DNA of 64,000 nt from Pseudisothecium myosuroides. Its lineage: Eukaryota; Streptophyta; Bryopsida; Hypnales; Lembophyllaceae. Made by a program: the position numbers and the translations under genes. Under the pieces are notes generated by a model that was given only the letters and a program-made list of their open reading frames with translations, was not told where the DNA came from and did no database searches. Position 1 is the first letter of the stretch. The number at the start of each line of letters is the position of its first letter. The stretch covers positions 22,072,001 to 22,136,000 of the forward strand of contig OX637295.1 in assembly GCA_951799445.1 (NCBI GenBank), in the 5' to 3' direction. Positions 23,641 through 34,591 of the stretch are shown piece by piece.

Positions 23641-26294
23641 TAATGCAAAAATAAAGAAATCAGCAGATATTGGGAGGTGGGTACCGAGGGAGTTGTCGTG
23701 GAAGACAATCCAAATGCGAGTGGATAGAGAATTGAATTGGGTGAGCTTCAGAATTGGAGAATTGGAGATGGAGCTGCAAGGGTGACTACGACGGTGGAGA
23801 GGCTTGCACTGGCGGTGACGCGTGGCGGCTGCATTTCTTTTACTGTTGTGCCACGTGGTCGCCGGGTTACCGGGGCACCCGGTACGTGGGTGGACATGAA
23901 CTGGATGAGAGAGCATCCTTCACTTTTTTTATTTATTATTTTTTTCCATTTCTGCCAATAGATTCAACAAGGGAGTGTTAGAAATTAAATTTCCAAGTCA
24001 GATTTTGAGAGGTCTAGGTCACCCTAAACCAATCACAAGATGACATTTGGCACATTTTGACAAAAAAAACTTCTTAGTTTATGCCAAATATAATCAAATG
24101 TCACCTAGGGTGTTTTTACAGTGAAACAATGAATTCATCTGAATTCATCCACCTTTTTAAATTAATTCATCCATCTTTCAAATTATACTCGTGAAGCAAG
24201 TGTTTCTGGCAAAATCATATGATATCTTTGTACAATACTGGACAACAATGTTGAGAATAGTTACACATGTAATACACATTGCAACAATTAAATAATGTGA
24301 AGAATAAAAATTAAATTGAAATTGATCTCAAACATTTAAAATTTTGTGAAATTGAAAACCACAAAGTGAAATCAAAAACTTTGAGAATCTATTTTCAAGT
24401 TATGAAGTATTTGAACATTGAAAAACACCAAAATATATAATATTTTGATTTTTTTAAGCCCGATGTCTACCATTTTGTACTACCACCTCAGGTATCAATA
24501 ACAACCTCATTTTATGAGGCATTGTGGAAATGGGAACATCACACATGTTCTTAAAAAAACTTCTATGCACATTGAATTGCAACAATCATATACTCATCTT
24601 CCGTGACCAAATTGGTTTTGAATTTAGTATTTCATATTTTTTGCCTAGATTTTCTTTCTGTGTTTAAATCTAGGGAGTTTGGTGGCTAATCTATACCTTA
24701 AGACAGGTTGTTTGTTTTGTTTTGTTTGTTTGTTTGTTTGTCACGTCAAGATCTCCCGGACCGTGCGTTCCCGGAGGTGTGCTTGGTACCATCGGAAAGC
24801 CCTCGAGAAGGAGGGGTGCACAGGCTTGGTTTTGTTGCGTTTGGACCTACGGTGCAAAAGTTATGGATTTTTGAGTTATTTTTTAATCTTAAATTATGCT
24901 AAATTATGTATCTTTTGAACCGTTAGTCAAATTATCATGTTCTTGGTACCATTGGAAAGCCCTTGGCCAAGAGGGGTGCCTGGGCTTTGTTTCATGGTGT
25001 TTGGACCCACGATCCGAAAGTTATGGATTTTTTTGTTATTTTTTATTTAAAAAATGACTTTTACTTTTGTTTTGGTTGTGGCAATGACACAGGGCTACAC
25101 TAGTTTATTATGAATGCAAATGCAATGATCCAAGCGATGGTTGCCACTTGACAGCAACTCATGCTTCTAGCTAAATGCTTGGGCAACTACTTAGAGAGCT
25201 CATTAAAATCAGTTATGATTTATTTACAAAGAAGTTGACCCAAGAATATTGTCCATGAAAGGGTGCATTAGAAATGTCCTTAACATTGTTGCATGACGCA
25301 TATGATGAAGCACTACTCCTTGAAAATTCATAGTAATAATTTGTCTTATCCAAATTTGAAATATTAATAATTTGTCATTGTAATAAAAGTCCAACTTGAA
25401 ATATTATATCTTCTGTATCTAATGTCCAAATCTAATAAAACTTGTTGGAATTTGGAAAGTCTATACCCTATATTCTAGTTAGGGTGGCAAATTTTTAGAA
25501 TCCAAGATATACTGATTTTTTGGAAGCCATTCGAAGTTCATGGATTCAATTTGAATTCACCAAACTGCATTTTGATTACTGCAACTTTGGGGGCCTATAT
25601 CTCCTTCATCCAATACTTGCTTTCAATATAATTTGTTGGATTATATTTCCCTTGAAGTCTAATTATTGTGGTAAAAAATTCATGTCAATCCAAGTTGTTT
25701 TGAATGTTTGGGAGCAATTTGAAGTTCAAAATCCGGACATTTTTGGATTATAGTGAACTTTGGCAGCTTGTTTTATCTTCATACAATGTTTGTTTCCAAT
25801 TAAAAAAATTTGAATTTTTTTGCATACTAGTCTAGTTTGTGTGATTAAAATTTCATATCAATCCAAAAAGTGATGAGTTATTGAGAAGCATTTTAGTAGA
25901 TAGAGGTTAAGCATTAGATCTGTTTTTTGCAACTTTTTTTGCAATTTTTTGACTTTTCGAAGCCATTTTGCAAATACAATAAATCAATTGAATGATATTC
26001 TTTTTTACCAAATAATGTGTTAGTGTGTTGGCTTTGAAGATTTTTATAATTTAAGGTTTTTCATTTGAGTATGTTTAGAAAACAAATTTCACCTCCAAAT
26101 GTGTTGCTAGGAAAATTTCAAGATCCTTTTTCAACACTCAAATTGCATTATAATCTTGCAATCTATGTGGCCAAATGACTCCAAATTTGATTCACGTCAT
26201 CTACAACATATACACTACAAGATTGTACGGTTGAAATTTCTATACCTTAGTAACATTTAGACCTATAACACTTCAAAAGCAATGATGTTTTTAA
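23641..26294. other. Intergenic with ~160-bp duplication
   Basis: No gene is recognised. 24781 and 24941 start diverged direct copies, marked by CTTGGTACCAT.GGAAAGCCCT, AGGGGTGC and AAAGTTATGGATTTTT. TTATACTCGTGAAG at 24184 recurs near 43610 with its downstream sequence, a small dispersed repeat. The remainder is AT-rich. Confidence 0.5.
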
Positions 26295-26990
26295 CCCCTA
26301 AATGCCCAAGACACCAAATTCTGATGTTGACAATACTTTGAAGTTAAATAAAACCTAACCAAATTACTATTTTCAGTAGTTTATATTTTTGAAACTTTCT
26401 TCATGATGTCTAGTCTTTGCATCAAAAATCTAATTTTGAAAAATAATTGATTATAATTTTTCCATTCAAGATTTTGTGCAAGGGGGTCCACTGCAATCTT
26501 GACTTTCTGTAGTGTTGAGGGCCCTTGGAAAGTGAGCCTCAAATACACTAGATCTTGGAAAGAAGATCACATTAGAAATTCATTTAAAAAAATTGCAGAG
26601 TAGATTTTGAAAAGCCATAAATTGATCGGGGTTATGCATGTTAGACCCCTTAACCTCATTTTTTTTGGTGACCAACTTGTTAGATTTGACATGTGCAAAG
26701 AGGTTTGAAAGACTTCAACTCACTTTTGATGTTTTAACACCCTCATGAGTGATATAAAGCATTATAATCAAGCATTATAATCAAGCATTATAATCTTTCA
26801 ATCCATAAGTGATATTATTGTGTTTTCTTTTCCTATGTGATCTCTAACATGTCTAGTTTGAATGTGTACGGTTACAATTTCAAAAAATTGATACATACAA
26901 CTTATCAAAATTGATACAACTTATGTTGACTTGTTGTTCAATTTAGAGCAAATTTCTAGAAGCTTAAAAAAGGCCTTCGGCATTTAAGGG
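26295..26990 (+). mobile_element. TTAA element, ~700-bp class
   Basis: The left end is TTAA|CCCCTAAATGCCCAAG (TTAA 26291-26294). The right end is CGGCATTTAAGGG|CTAA (26991-26994), where the right TTAA has one substitution. The interior is shared with 55407-55861 and inverted with 42617-42810: ACACCAAATTCTGATGTTGA and CAATACTTTGAAGTTAAATA near the left end. No ORF of note; non-autonomous. Confidence 0.8.
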
Positions 26991-27009
26991 CTAACCAATG
27001 ATTATTTTG

Positions 27010-29040
27010 ACAACTTGAGCGCACTTGCATTGCATTTCCAGGGATCCTGTCTACCTGCCTGGTACCTTGATTGCTTGTTGTGAGATTTCTGAGTTGATTT
27101 TGCGTGCAAGAATGTACGGAGTATATAGCAAGCTCTTGTTTAGGTTCTTGCTTTGAGGGCTTCGATTGCCAGATGGTGTCTTCATCTCCTACAAATTCTC
27201 GAATGACAATTTGATTTAGGTGTTTCGAGAGGGTTCAGCTGAAATTCAATACTTTTATTAGTAGCATGCGTTTAACCCATCTTGCAGTTCATTTGACAGA
27301 TTCTGCTCAACTTCATACAGTAAGACATGTCTGACTACCTTGGCAGATTAATTAGTCAGTGATTTTATTACAATAGATGGTGCTGATTCCATGATTGTTA
27401 TTTGCATAGTCTAGTATTCACATGTCACAGCTTGTTGATTATAGACTTGGTGACTGTTCAGTGCACGAACCATGTATGAACATTTCAGGAACCACGTATT
27501 ATCTGCAGGCAGAGTCCTACTTGAGGGGAAGTCAATTAGCTGCAAGGTCAAGTTAAAGCGAATACGAGATTACGAATATCTTAGCTTCCCCATTCAATTG
27601 AGTTGCTTGCTTCTTTCTTTCTTTTTATTGATTTTGTAGTGCTGTTTGGCGGTACAGCGAGAGAATTGTTGGTAAGCTGGATTGATCTGGTGGCTGCCTT
27701 CCTTGCTGGGCGATTGAAGTGCTTGCGTGAAGGAGACGTCGAGTGCCGCTTGTATTGCAAATCCTGGTTCAGGCAAAATCATCTCAATCTGCTATCGATC
27801 TTGAAGTGGGATGTAACAAGCTTCATTTAGATTGCACACCACTGGAGCTTCTTCTGAGAGATATATGTATTAGAAAACCGATGAGCCGCGTTAGCGGCGA
27901 ATAGGGTATCGGACATAACCGGTTGTACATTTTTCAATCACAACCTTTGATCTTTATGATCCAAGAGTGTAGGAAGGAAGTAGAAAGGAAAGAAGGTTAT
28001 GAGTTGCAACTTGTAGTGGCAATGGTGACGGGTTGCCTATGGGATGGTGCCACAAAAGTCAACAACCGGTTATTACTTCGTCCACTTGCTGCTATATTCA
28101 CTGGGCAACAGGGGTCATGGCCATTGCGTTTCCAGGTAAAGTGCAACATCACTCTTCTGTTTGGGGAATGGTGGCTTCCTGCCATACATGCCCTCCATTT
28201 ACCGAACTGAGAAACTCATAATTCAACCACCTAGTATCTTGACTGCTTGTTGCAAGATTTCTTTTAAATTGGTGTTGGATTTTAATTTCATAGAGAGAAT
28301 CAAGCTCTAGTTTTTTCCTTTCTACAGCTTCGTTTTGGTTGGAAACTTTGATTTCCATTTGGTATCCTTGTAGATGTAGAGTGATGCATTGGAAGATTTA
28401 ATTTTTAGACTTTCATCATTATCGACATGGCTCTCAAGTTTTCATGGAAGTTACAGTAAAGATTTGTTCCTAACATTCCAAGCTTCTGTGAATCCAGCTC
28501 TCTTGAAAGCCTAGAATCTCTCAAATTTGTTGAAACAACAAAGGAGAACACTTATAGCACAAGGGCATTTATATATCTGTTACCGCATACTCAAGAGCAC
28601 ACAAATGTAGCTGGAAGAGTTGGATTAAAGCTCATCTATCCAATTGCACGATGGGTGAATCAAGCAGCTCAAGCAACCGGATGATACTTGCAATTGAAAC
28701 CAAGCATGCTCCTGGCTCTCATTTACCGCCGGATTGTTTAAGTAGTGCTCCGTATTAAGGAAATTATCAAAAAATCCATGCAAGTCTTATTGGAGGGGAC
28801 TTTGATTCCTTCAATGAAGTGGTAGAAGTGAGCATGGAGCTTTCTCAGGCCCTGCAAAGGCATCACACTTGGGGTGTTTTTTTCAAAACCTTCATCAAGG
28901 GTGAAGGTAGTTATAGTGAATTGGTGATGGATAAGAAGTTTGTTGAGAGTAGGCAAGCAAAGTTCTATGAAGTGCAAATAAATTGGTATGACCCAGAAAT
29001 GCGCAAAGATGTATCTAAAAAATTTGTGTGAATGGGTCTA
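27010..29040 (+). pseudogene. Decayed copy of the window's kinase gene (5' part)
   Basis: About 28490-29031 aligns with 33130-33700 of the intact kinase. It keeps the MGxSS start region (GATGGGTGAATCAAGCAGCT at about 28649) but meets an early stop (CGGATGA). Near 28819 it still encodes HHTWGVFFKTFIKGEGSY and YEVQINWYDPE, matching HPTWGSFFVTFGEGEGN and YEAQIKWYNPK. Nothing past the Gly-loop region remains. Upstream segments (27600-28250) match the kinase leader at 32370-32840. 27010-27310 matches 39560-39720 plus 40148-40310. A truncated, frame-broken duplicate. Confidence 0.8.
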
Positions 29041-29386
29041 GAAGGTTTCCAAGAAGGCTACTTTTTTGTGGCATTTCTATCACTAGCACATTCAAAAAGA
29101 AGTACCTTGAACAGATACAAAGAAACCCAAATTGAGTGATTGCAAGAAACACTTGTACTATTTTGCGTCACACTTTGCATGTTGATTTGTTTTTTGGGCA
29201 TAACTTCTTCATTCTGGATCCAAATGACTTAAAGATTTATAGGAAAGGTGCTCATGACCATTATACACTTAGACTAATTTTTTTGCAATTTTCAAAAATG
29301 TTTATTGTCCAAAAATAGCCCCCAATTTCATGTCACACTTGCCAATTTGGGATTTTTTAGAACTGTTTAGTACCCCAAAAAACGAA

Positions 29387-29650
29387 CATTACAAGAAATT
29401 TCAGCCCTCGAAGGGGCCGCGAGTTTTGACCCCCCCGGGTGCAATTACAGAAAAAATTCAAATAAAAAATTATTTGATTTTGGGTGCTGATGTGGCACTA
29501 CTAGTGCCACATCAGACTTTTAAAAAAAAAAAATTTATTAAATTTTTTTTAAAAATTTTAAATTTTTTTTTATTATTCTGTAATTGCACCGCAGGGGTGC
29601 CGAAAGTCATCTGTTAACAGCCTCTTCGAGGCCCGAAACTTCTTGTAATG
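29387..29650. mobile_element. Palindromic MITE family A, copy 2
   Basis: Termini CATTACAAGAA (29387-29397) and TTCTTGTAATG (29640-29650) are a perfect 11-bp inverted pair, and pairing continues inward with few mismatches. The centre holds the 13-bp-arm palindrome at 29488-29514 (TGATGTGGCACTA, C, inverse). 264 bp, no coding capacity; homologous to 2549-2840 but better preserved. Confidence 0.85.
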
Positions 29651-30593
29651 TTTGGAGCTGAAATTTGGAGGGAATGGTCTTCTAGTAGACTTGTAGCTAT
29701 GCAAGGAAGGAATTATAAAAATACTTAATTTTGTATTGTGTTGAAGTCCACAAAGAAAGCTTCTTTCTTCTTACATTTCAGAATACATAAAATATTATTT
29801 GGGTGGTTCTTTTGGTAAATGACCATCTCTATAGAGTTATTACAAATGGACTTTTTTAATTTAATTAATTAAATTAATTTTCCTATTTTTAACTAAATAA
29901 AGCATCAAAATGTCTATTTTCTTGAGATTTGCCACTTTTCTAGTTTTCCCACTTAGAGAATTTTTCTATGTTTTTCCTTCCCTAGATATCTTCATCTTAA
30001 AGGCACATACATTGGACATATTTTTTTTTAAATCAAAAATTATTTTTCTAATTTTTGAAGTACTCCAGAAAAAAAATCATGAGTATTGTGAAAACGCAAC
30101 AAAATTGGAAGGTGTTTCTTGCAATCTTTCAATTCTAACATTTTTCAAGAAAATAAACTACTGCAAAAGCTAGCTAAAAGACAAATATGTTTGTGATCTT
30201 GGAAAAAATACAATTACCAACGCCCCTTTCATTCCAAATTGGGTCTAAATGGTAACCATGATTTGCCAAGACTAGAAATAGTTATGTTTTTTACTTAGCT
30301 TTTGAAGTGGTTTATTTTCTTTGCCCAATGTCTATTTTTGAACTTTCTTGTGCCTAATCAAAAGACTTGTGAATGTGCATCCAATGATAAAAAATTCAAG
30401 ATTTTATTCGAAGGAAGTGAGGAATTCATTAGAATTCTATTTGGTGGGGCCAATTCCGAAGTCTATGGAGGATGCTCTTATTAGGCTTGAATTACTTAGT
30501 CTAATGACAGAGTCATCCTTGAAGGATGCCGAGGTTCATGCGACTTCTGCAATGAACAAGTCCGCTTCCCTTGTTCCCAGTGAGCCTTGCAGC
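29651..30593. other. AT-rich spacer
   Basis: No gene is recognised. The open frame entering the next element at about 30420-30593 (PIPKSMEDALIRLELLSLMT, then ESSLKDAEVHATSAMN) has codon-like composition but no family I know. It could be an exon of a gene interrupted by the element at 30594. Confidence 0.4.
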
Positions 30594-30720
30594 ACGTTAA
30601 GTACCCCCCCACGAGCTTTTGGGGGGTACTCGTGGCAGTGGGCCCTGGGGGGGCTGCTCTGCCCGAGCTGCCCTGCCCAGGCTCCCTCCCGACCCACCAC
30701 CCGTCCTCCTCCCGCTCCTA

Positions 30721-30890
30721 CATCAGGAAAAAGCCCCCCTCCGCTGCAGTACTGTTGCAGTGGCTACGCAATATAATACCAAAAACTTACTGTTGCAGTA
30801 CTGCAACAATAATTTTTTAGTATTATACTGCGTAGCCATTGAAACAGTACTGCAACAGTACTGAAGCAATAGGGGGGTACTTTCCTGATG
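30721..30890. repeat. 170-bp palindrome
   Basis: Ends CATCAGGAAA and TTTCCTGATG are inverse. The arms share GCAGTACTGTTGCAG, GGCTACGCA and ATAATAC. The centre TGTTGCAGTACTGCAACA (30791-30808) is a perfect 18-bp palindrome. It lies directly inside the left TIR of the 1.4-kb element and may be a separate small foldback insert. Confidence 0.85.
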
Positions 30891-31000
30891 CACTCTGTCG
30901 CACTCCGACTCCCCCCACTCCGTCTCCCGCAACTTGGATCGTGTTTTCCAACCAAAACAAGACCAGATAGTGCCAACATCCAGATTTATTCAGAAACAAC

Positions 31001-31412
31001 GATACAATACATTCTTGCCTCACCCAAGCAAGTGGTTTCCGTATTGACGTTGGTGGGGCAGAGATTAAAGAGCACCTCAAGGCACTGAGCATTCTCACCC
31101 AAAGGATGTTAAAAAACAGAGTGACCTACGTTATTTGTGTTGTGAGATTGCCCTTCGATGTACTCCATTGATTAACTCGAATCTGTATTCTTATTTCAGG
31201 CCTTCAATCTAGAATCGGTTAAGGTATTGTATGATTATCGAGGTCATCTGGGCATGACTGTCATTGGGTTCCGAAAATCAATGGATGTGTTCAAGGATGC
31301 TGAAGCATTTGATAATAGTTTTTATCACAAGAAACAAAGACGTAGGGATTTTGACAAGGACTTTCCACATGAAAGTGGCACACACTTGTACGGGTGGACG
31401 GCTACTAAGAAG
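31001..31412 (+). pseudogene. XS-domain (SGS3/IDN2-type) gene fragment
   Basis: XS domains bind double-stranded RNA in plant silencing proteins (SGS3, IDN2/FDM). The exon at 31200-31412 (TTTCAG acceptor, AAG|GTATGT donor, 71 codons, open throughout) encodes AFNLESVKVLYDYRGHLGMT, then VIGFRKSMDVFKDAEAFDN and GTHLYGWTA. This matches the core XS pattern (V.PLY...GH.G.A...F, then A..F, then LYGW). Upstream, about 31001-31081 in a compatible frame, reads ASGFRIDVGGAEIKEHLK and would join in phase 0, but its donor is GC (AAG|GCACTG), not a good splice site. The rest of the gene is absent. It is enclosed by the inverted repeats of the 1.4-kb element, so capture is the simplest reading. Confidence 0.65.
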
Positions 31413-31995
31413 GTATGTCCTTCGTCTGAACACCTTTATATAGTCCTAAACATTCAGTTTTCTTTAATGGAGTGGACAACTTCACAATAGAAGTACACAT
31501 AAAGTTTGATACATTTGCACGAAGAAAATTGTTCAAGTGTTTCTTCATTATGCTCCAAAATTTGTGTGCTGCAACAAATTTGTGGGCTACTTCTGTGTGT
31601 GTATGTGTGGAGGAATTTGAGAGTACAGGACGGGGAGATGTCAATCCTGATTTAAATTTCTGAGCCTAAACTCGAAAATCCAGATCTGGTTTATGTAAAC
31701 CCCTAAAACTTGTGCTCCTAAACTCCGAAGCCTCAAAAAACTGCGCTCAAAAAACTGGTCTAGTGTGAAAAATGCGATCACTTTGCGACGGTCTGGAGCT
31801 GCGGGCAAGAAACAGAGTGCGAGATGCAGGCGGGAGACGTCTCGCGAATTGGAATCGGAGGACGGGAATGGTAAGCCGGGAGGACGGGTGGTGGGCCGGG
31901 AGGGAGCCTGGGCAGGGCAGCTCGGGCAGAGCAGCCACCCCCAGGGCCCACTGCCACAAGTACCCCCCAAAAGCTCGTGGGGGGGTACTTAACGT

Positions 31996-33286
31996 CTCGC
32001 GTGAGCCTCATCACCGAATCCAACGATCAGGAAACAGCAACCAGTGAGAATCAAGTCACAAAGGAACTGAAGTCAACAAAGCAGCAAATGCGTGCAGCAC
32101 AGGGAACTCATCCGACTGAGGCCTCATCCGTGGTGACAGCACTCCCAAGCTACAGGAAGTAACTTACCTCGGCCACTGATTTCTGGCGACAAACAGGCTG
32201 ATTCCAGTGATTCCTGGATGCGTGCCCTGCTTCGTCCTTACCATGACCTGGGCAACGCGTTCTCCTGCCGCAACCCTTCCCGTCGGCATCTTATTACGAA
32301 GGGGTCTGCTCCACAAAGCTGCTTTCGCTCTTCACTCTTCGTCGGAGAATCCACAAGTGCTAGGAGCTGCTTCATTGACTGCGGGGCAATTTGTTGGAAG
32401 CGCCACCAAATTGCGCTGTCGGCTTTCCTATTCTTTGATCGGTGTTGGTTTGGTGGTTCGACGAGTGAATTGTCGGTAAGCTGGAGTGATCGGGTGGCTG
32501 CCTTTCTTGCATTGGGGTGTGCCCGTGAAGGAGTCGTCGAGCACCACTTGTATTGCATTTCAGGACTCGGTGGATTGAGTCGGAAGTAACAAGCTTCATC
32601 TAGATTGCCCACCATCAGAGCTTCTTCGGAGAGATTTCTGTGACAGAGCACTGAGCAAGAGCTGCTTCACTTACTGCGGGAGACTCGGTTGGAAGCGTCG
32701 AAGTGAGCTGCGCGCTTTGCTGGGCGATTGGGGTTCTTGCAAAGGAGACGCCAAGGCCCGCTGACACCGCATTTCCAGGTGAAGTGCAACATCACTTGTT
32801 TTTTGGGGTGCGGTGACTTCCTGTCCTTGCTTCCGTTACACAACTGAGAAACTCCTTCGACTCGCCTGCCATCTTGACTGCTTGTTGCGAAATTTCTGAC
32901 TTGGTTTTGGGGTTCAAGTTTGAGAATGAATCCAGCTCTACTTTTTTCATTCTGGGGCTTCGTTTGAGTGGGATGCTTGGATTGCCAGATGGTTTCCTTG
33001 TCTGCACTTGCAGGTGAAGGGTGATGCATTGGGAGGTTACTTAGATTTTTGATCATTGCCGACATGGCTCTCCAGTTTCTCAGAAGTCCCAGTATACCTA
33101 ATATTCTCACCATGCTTGCTTTTGTGGATCCAGCTCTATTGAAAGCCTAATCTCTTGACTTTGTTGAAACAACAGAGAAGAACGCTTGTAGCCCAAGGGC
33201 GCTGTTCTACATCTGAGACCCCATACTCAAGCACAAGCTCTTGCTGTTGGAAGAGTTGGATTGAAGCCCATATGTACTCTTGCACG
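31996..33286 (+). other. Kinase leader region, internally repeated
   Basis: This stretch precedes the intact kinase and recurs, diverged, upstream of its relics at 27600-28490, 36000-36300 and 39560-39720. Repeated landmarks are GAGCTGCTTCATT(T/G)ACT, GGTAAGCT(GGA), GAAGTGCAACATCACT, TGACTGCTTGTTGCGA and GATTGCCAGATGG. AGCTGCTTCA occurs twice here (about 32366 and 32660). It probably holds 5' UTR exons and introns; the short frames in it do not resemble known proteins. Confidence 0.5.
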
Positions 33287-34591
33287 ATGGGTGCATCAAG
33301 CGGCTCAAGCAAACGGATGCCACTTGCACTTGAAACCCAGCCCGGCTCTGCTTCATATTTACCACCAGTTTGTTCTGATCCTAGCGGGAGCTTTGTGGAG
33401 CGGGAAAGTTGTGTCGGTAGCATTGAGGAAATCATCGAAAAGTCCAAGACCCATTGGAGCCAAGTGGGAGACTTTGACTATGACAATGAAGTGGCAGAAG
33501 TGAGCAATGTGGAGCTTTTCAAGACCTTGCAAGGGCATCCCACTTGGGGTAGTTTCTTCGTAACCTTTGGCGAAGGTGAAGGTAATTGTGGTGACTTGGT
33601 GATGGGTGAGAAGTTTGCCGAGGGTGGGCAAGCAGAGATCTATGAAGCACAAATAAAGTGGTATAATCCTAAATCGCAAGAATTTGATCTACAAAATTCC
33701 GTTGAATGGGTCTTGAAGGTATTCAAGAAGGGGACTTTCTTGCGACATTTGCAATCACAGTGGCCGCAAGGAATGTTGCAAAGCCATGCAGACAGAGTGA
33801 ACCGTACTAAGCTTGGACTGCCACTACCTTTAAGATGCCTATGTGATGTGTATTGTGGAACATTGTTGGAAGATGGGAGGTATGCTTTTGTAATGATCAA
33901 AGAAAAAGAAGACCTACGGAGTTTGATAGACCGTGAAATGTTGACGAGGTCAGACAATGAAGGACCATTATCCAAAAGAGAGGTTGAGAAAGCCATGTAT
34001 AATGTTGCATCTGGGATGCATCATCTACACAATCGTGGCATTGTTCACAGGGACATTAAGGCTTCTAATGTGCTTGTATCAAGGATTGGGTATTATTATA
34101 TTGCTGACTTTGAATGCTCCATTGGAATTGTGGGAACTGGATTTTGGAGAGCGCCTGAAATATTGGAAGCTTGCAAGCATGGGAATGTGAATACAAAGGC
34201 GGAGTTATTCACCAAAGAAGTGGATATTTATAGTTATGGAATGACTTGCTATGAGATCTTGACCGGCAAACTTCCATTTGAAGGTCATTTGTGGAATGAC
34301 TATGATCTTGTGCTCCAGGGACAAAGGCCACAATTGCCAAATTATGTTGATGGTTGGATTCAAAAACTATTGAATAGGTGTTGGCAATCAAACCCGGTTG
34401 CTCGACCATCTTTTGCAGAAATATTGAAAATACTTCGAGCAAACTCAGCAGCCTGTAGGGAATTTGAATTAGGTGATCAAAAGAGGGAAGTAGAATTAGG
34501 AATTAGAAAAGCTTTGGACAGAAGTTCTAAGTTCGTAGAAATATGGAGATCACTGAAGTTGAAGATGCCAAAACTAAAGATGTTTAGGTGA
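33287..34591 (+). CDS. Protein kinase, plant-specific, degenerate DFG
   Basis: A single-exon frame of 434 residues from ATG 33287. The frame is open upstream to 33155, but MGASSGSSKR at 33287 is preserved in the relic at 28649 and looks like an N-myristoylation start (Gly2). The N-terminal 105 residues include IEEIIEKSKTHWSQ and HPTWGSFFVTFGEGEG. Kinase domain: Gly-rich loop FAEGGQAEIYEA (residues 110-121), Lys144 in WVLKVFKK, HRDIKASNVLV at 254, then ADFECSIG where DFG reads DFE (274-276). GTGFWRAPEILEA, DIYSYGMTCYEILTG and RCWQSNPVARPSF follow. The HRD Asp and APE are intact. The metal-binding Asp is present but Gly is replaced, so activity is uncertain. It resembles bryophyte-expanded receptor-like/cytoplasmic kinases; no ectodomain is seen. 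Confidence 0.87.
   Translation: MGASSGSSKRMPLALETQPGSASYLPPVCSDPSGSFVERESCVGSIEEIIEKSKTHWSQVGDFDYDNEVAEVSNVELFKTLQGHPTWGSFFVTFGEGEGNCGDLVMGEKFAEGGQAEIYEAQIKWYNPKSQEFDLQNSVEWVLKVFKKGTFLRHLQSQWPQGMLQSHADRVNRTKLGLPLPLRCLCDVYCGTLLEDGRYAFVMIKEKEDLRSLIDREMLTRSDNEGPLSKREVEKAMYNVASGMHHLHNRGIVHRDIKASNVLVSRIGYYYIADFECSIGIVGTGFWRAPEILEACKHGNVNTKAELFTKEVDIYSYGMTCYEILTGKLPFEGHLWNDYDLVLQGQRPQLPNYVDGWIQKLLNRCWQSNPVARPSFAEILKILRANSAACREFELGDQKREVELGIRKALDRSSKFVEIWRSLKLKMPKLKMFR

Larger units (their letters stand above)
30594..31995. mobile_element. 1.4-kb element with ~115-bp GC-rich TIRs and captured XS exons
   Basis: The left TIR at 30594-30710 and right TIR at 31881-31995 are inverted copies with about 95% identity by eye, starting ACGTTAAGTACCCCCCCACG. 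Each TIR tip folds back on itself (AGTACCCCCC, 10-nt loop, GGGGGGTACT). Inside are a 170-bp palindrome (30721-30890) and exons of an XS-domain gene (31001-31412). The layout resembles a gene-capturing (Pack-type) DNA transposon. No transposase is present, and I could not define a convincing target duplication, so the superfamily is open. Confidence 0.72.

Noticed and set aside
32218..32651. 123- and 137-codon frames ahead of the kinase
   Set aside because: They overlap on opposite strands, are not preserved in the other leader copies and match no family.
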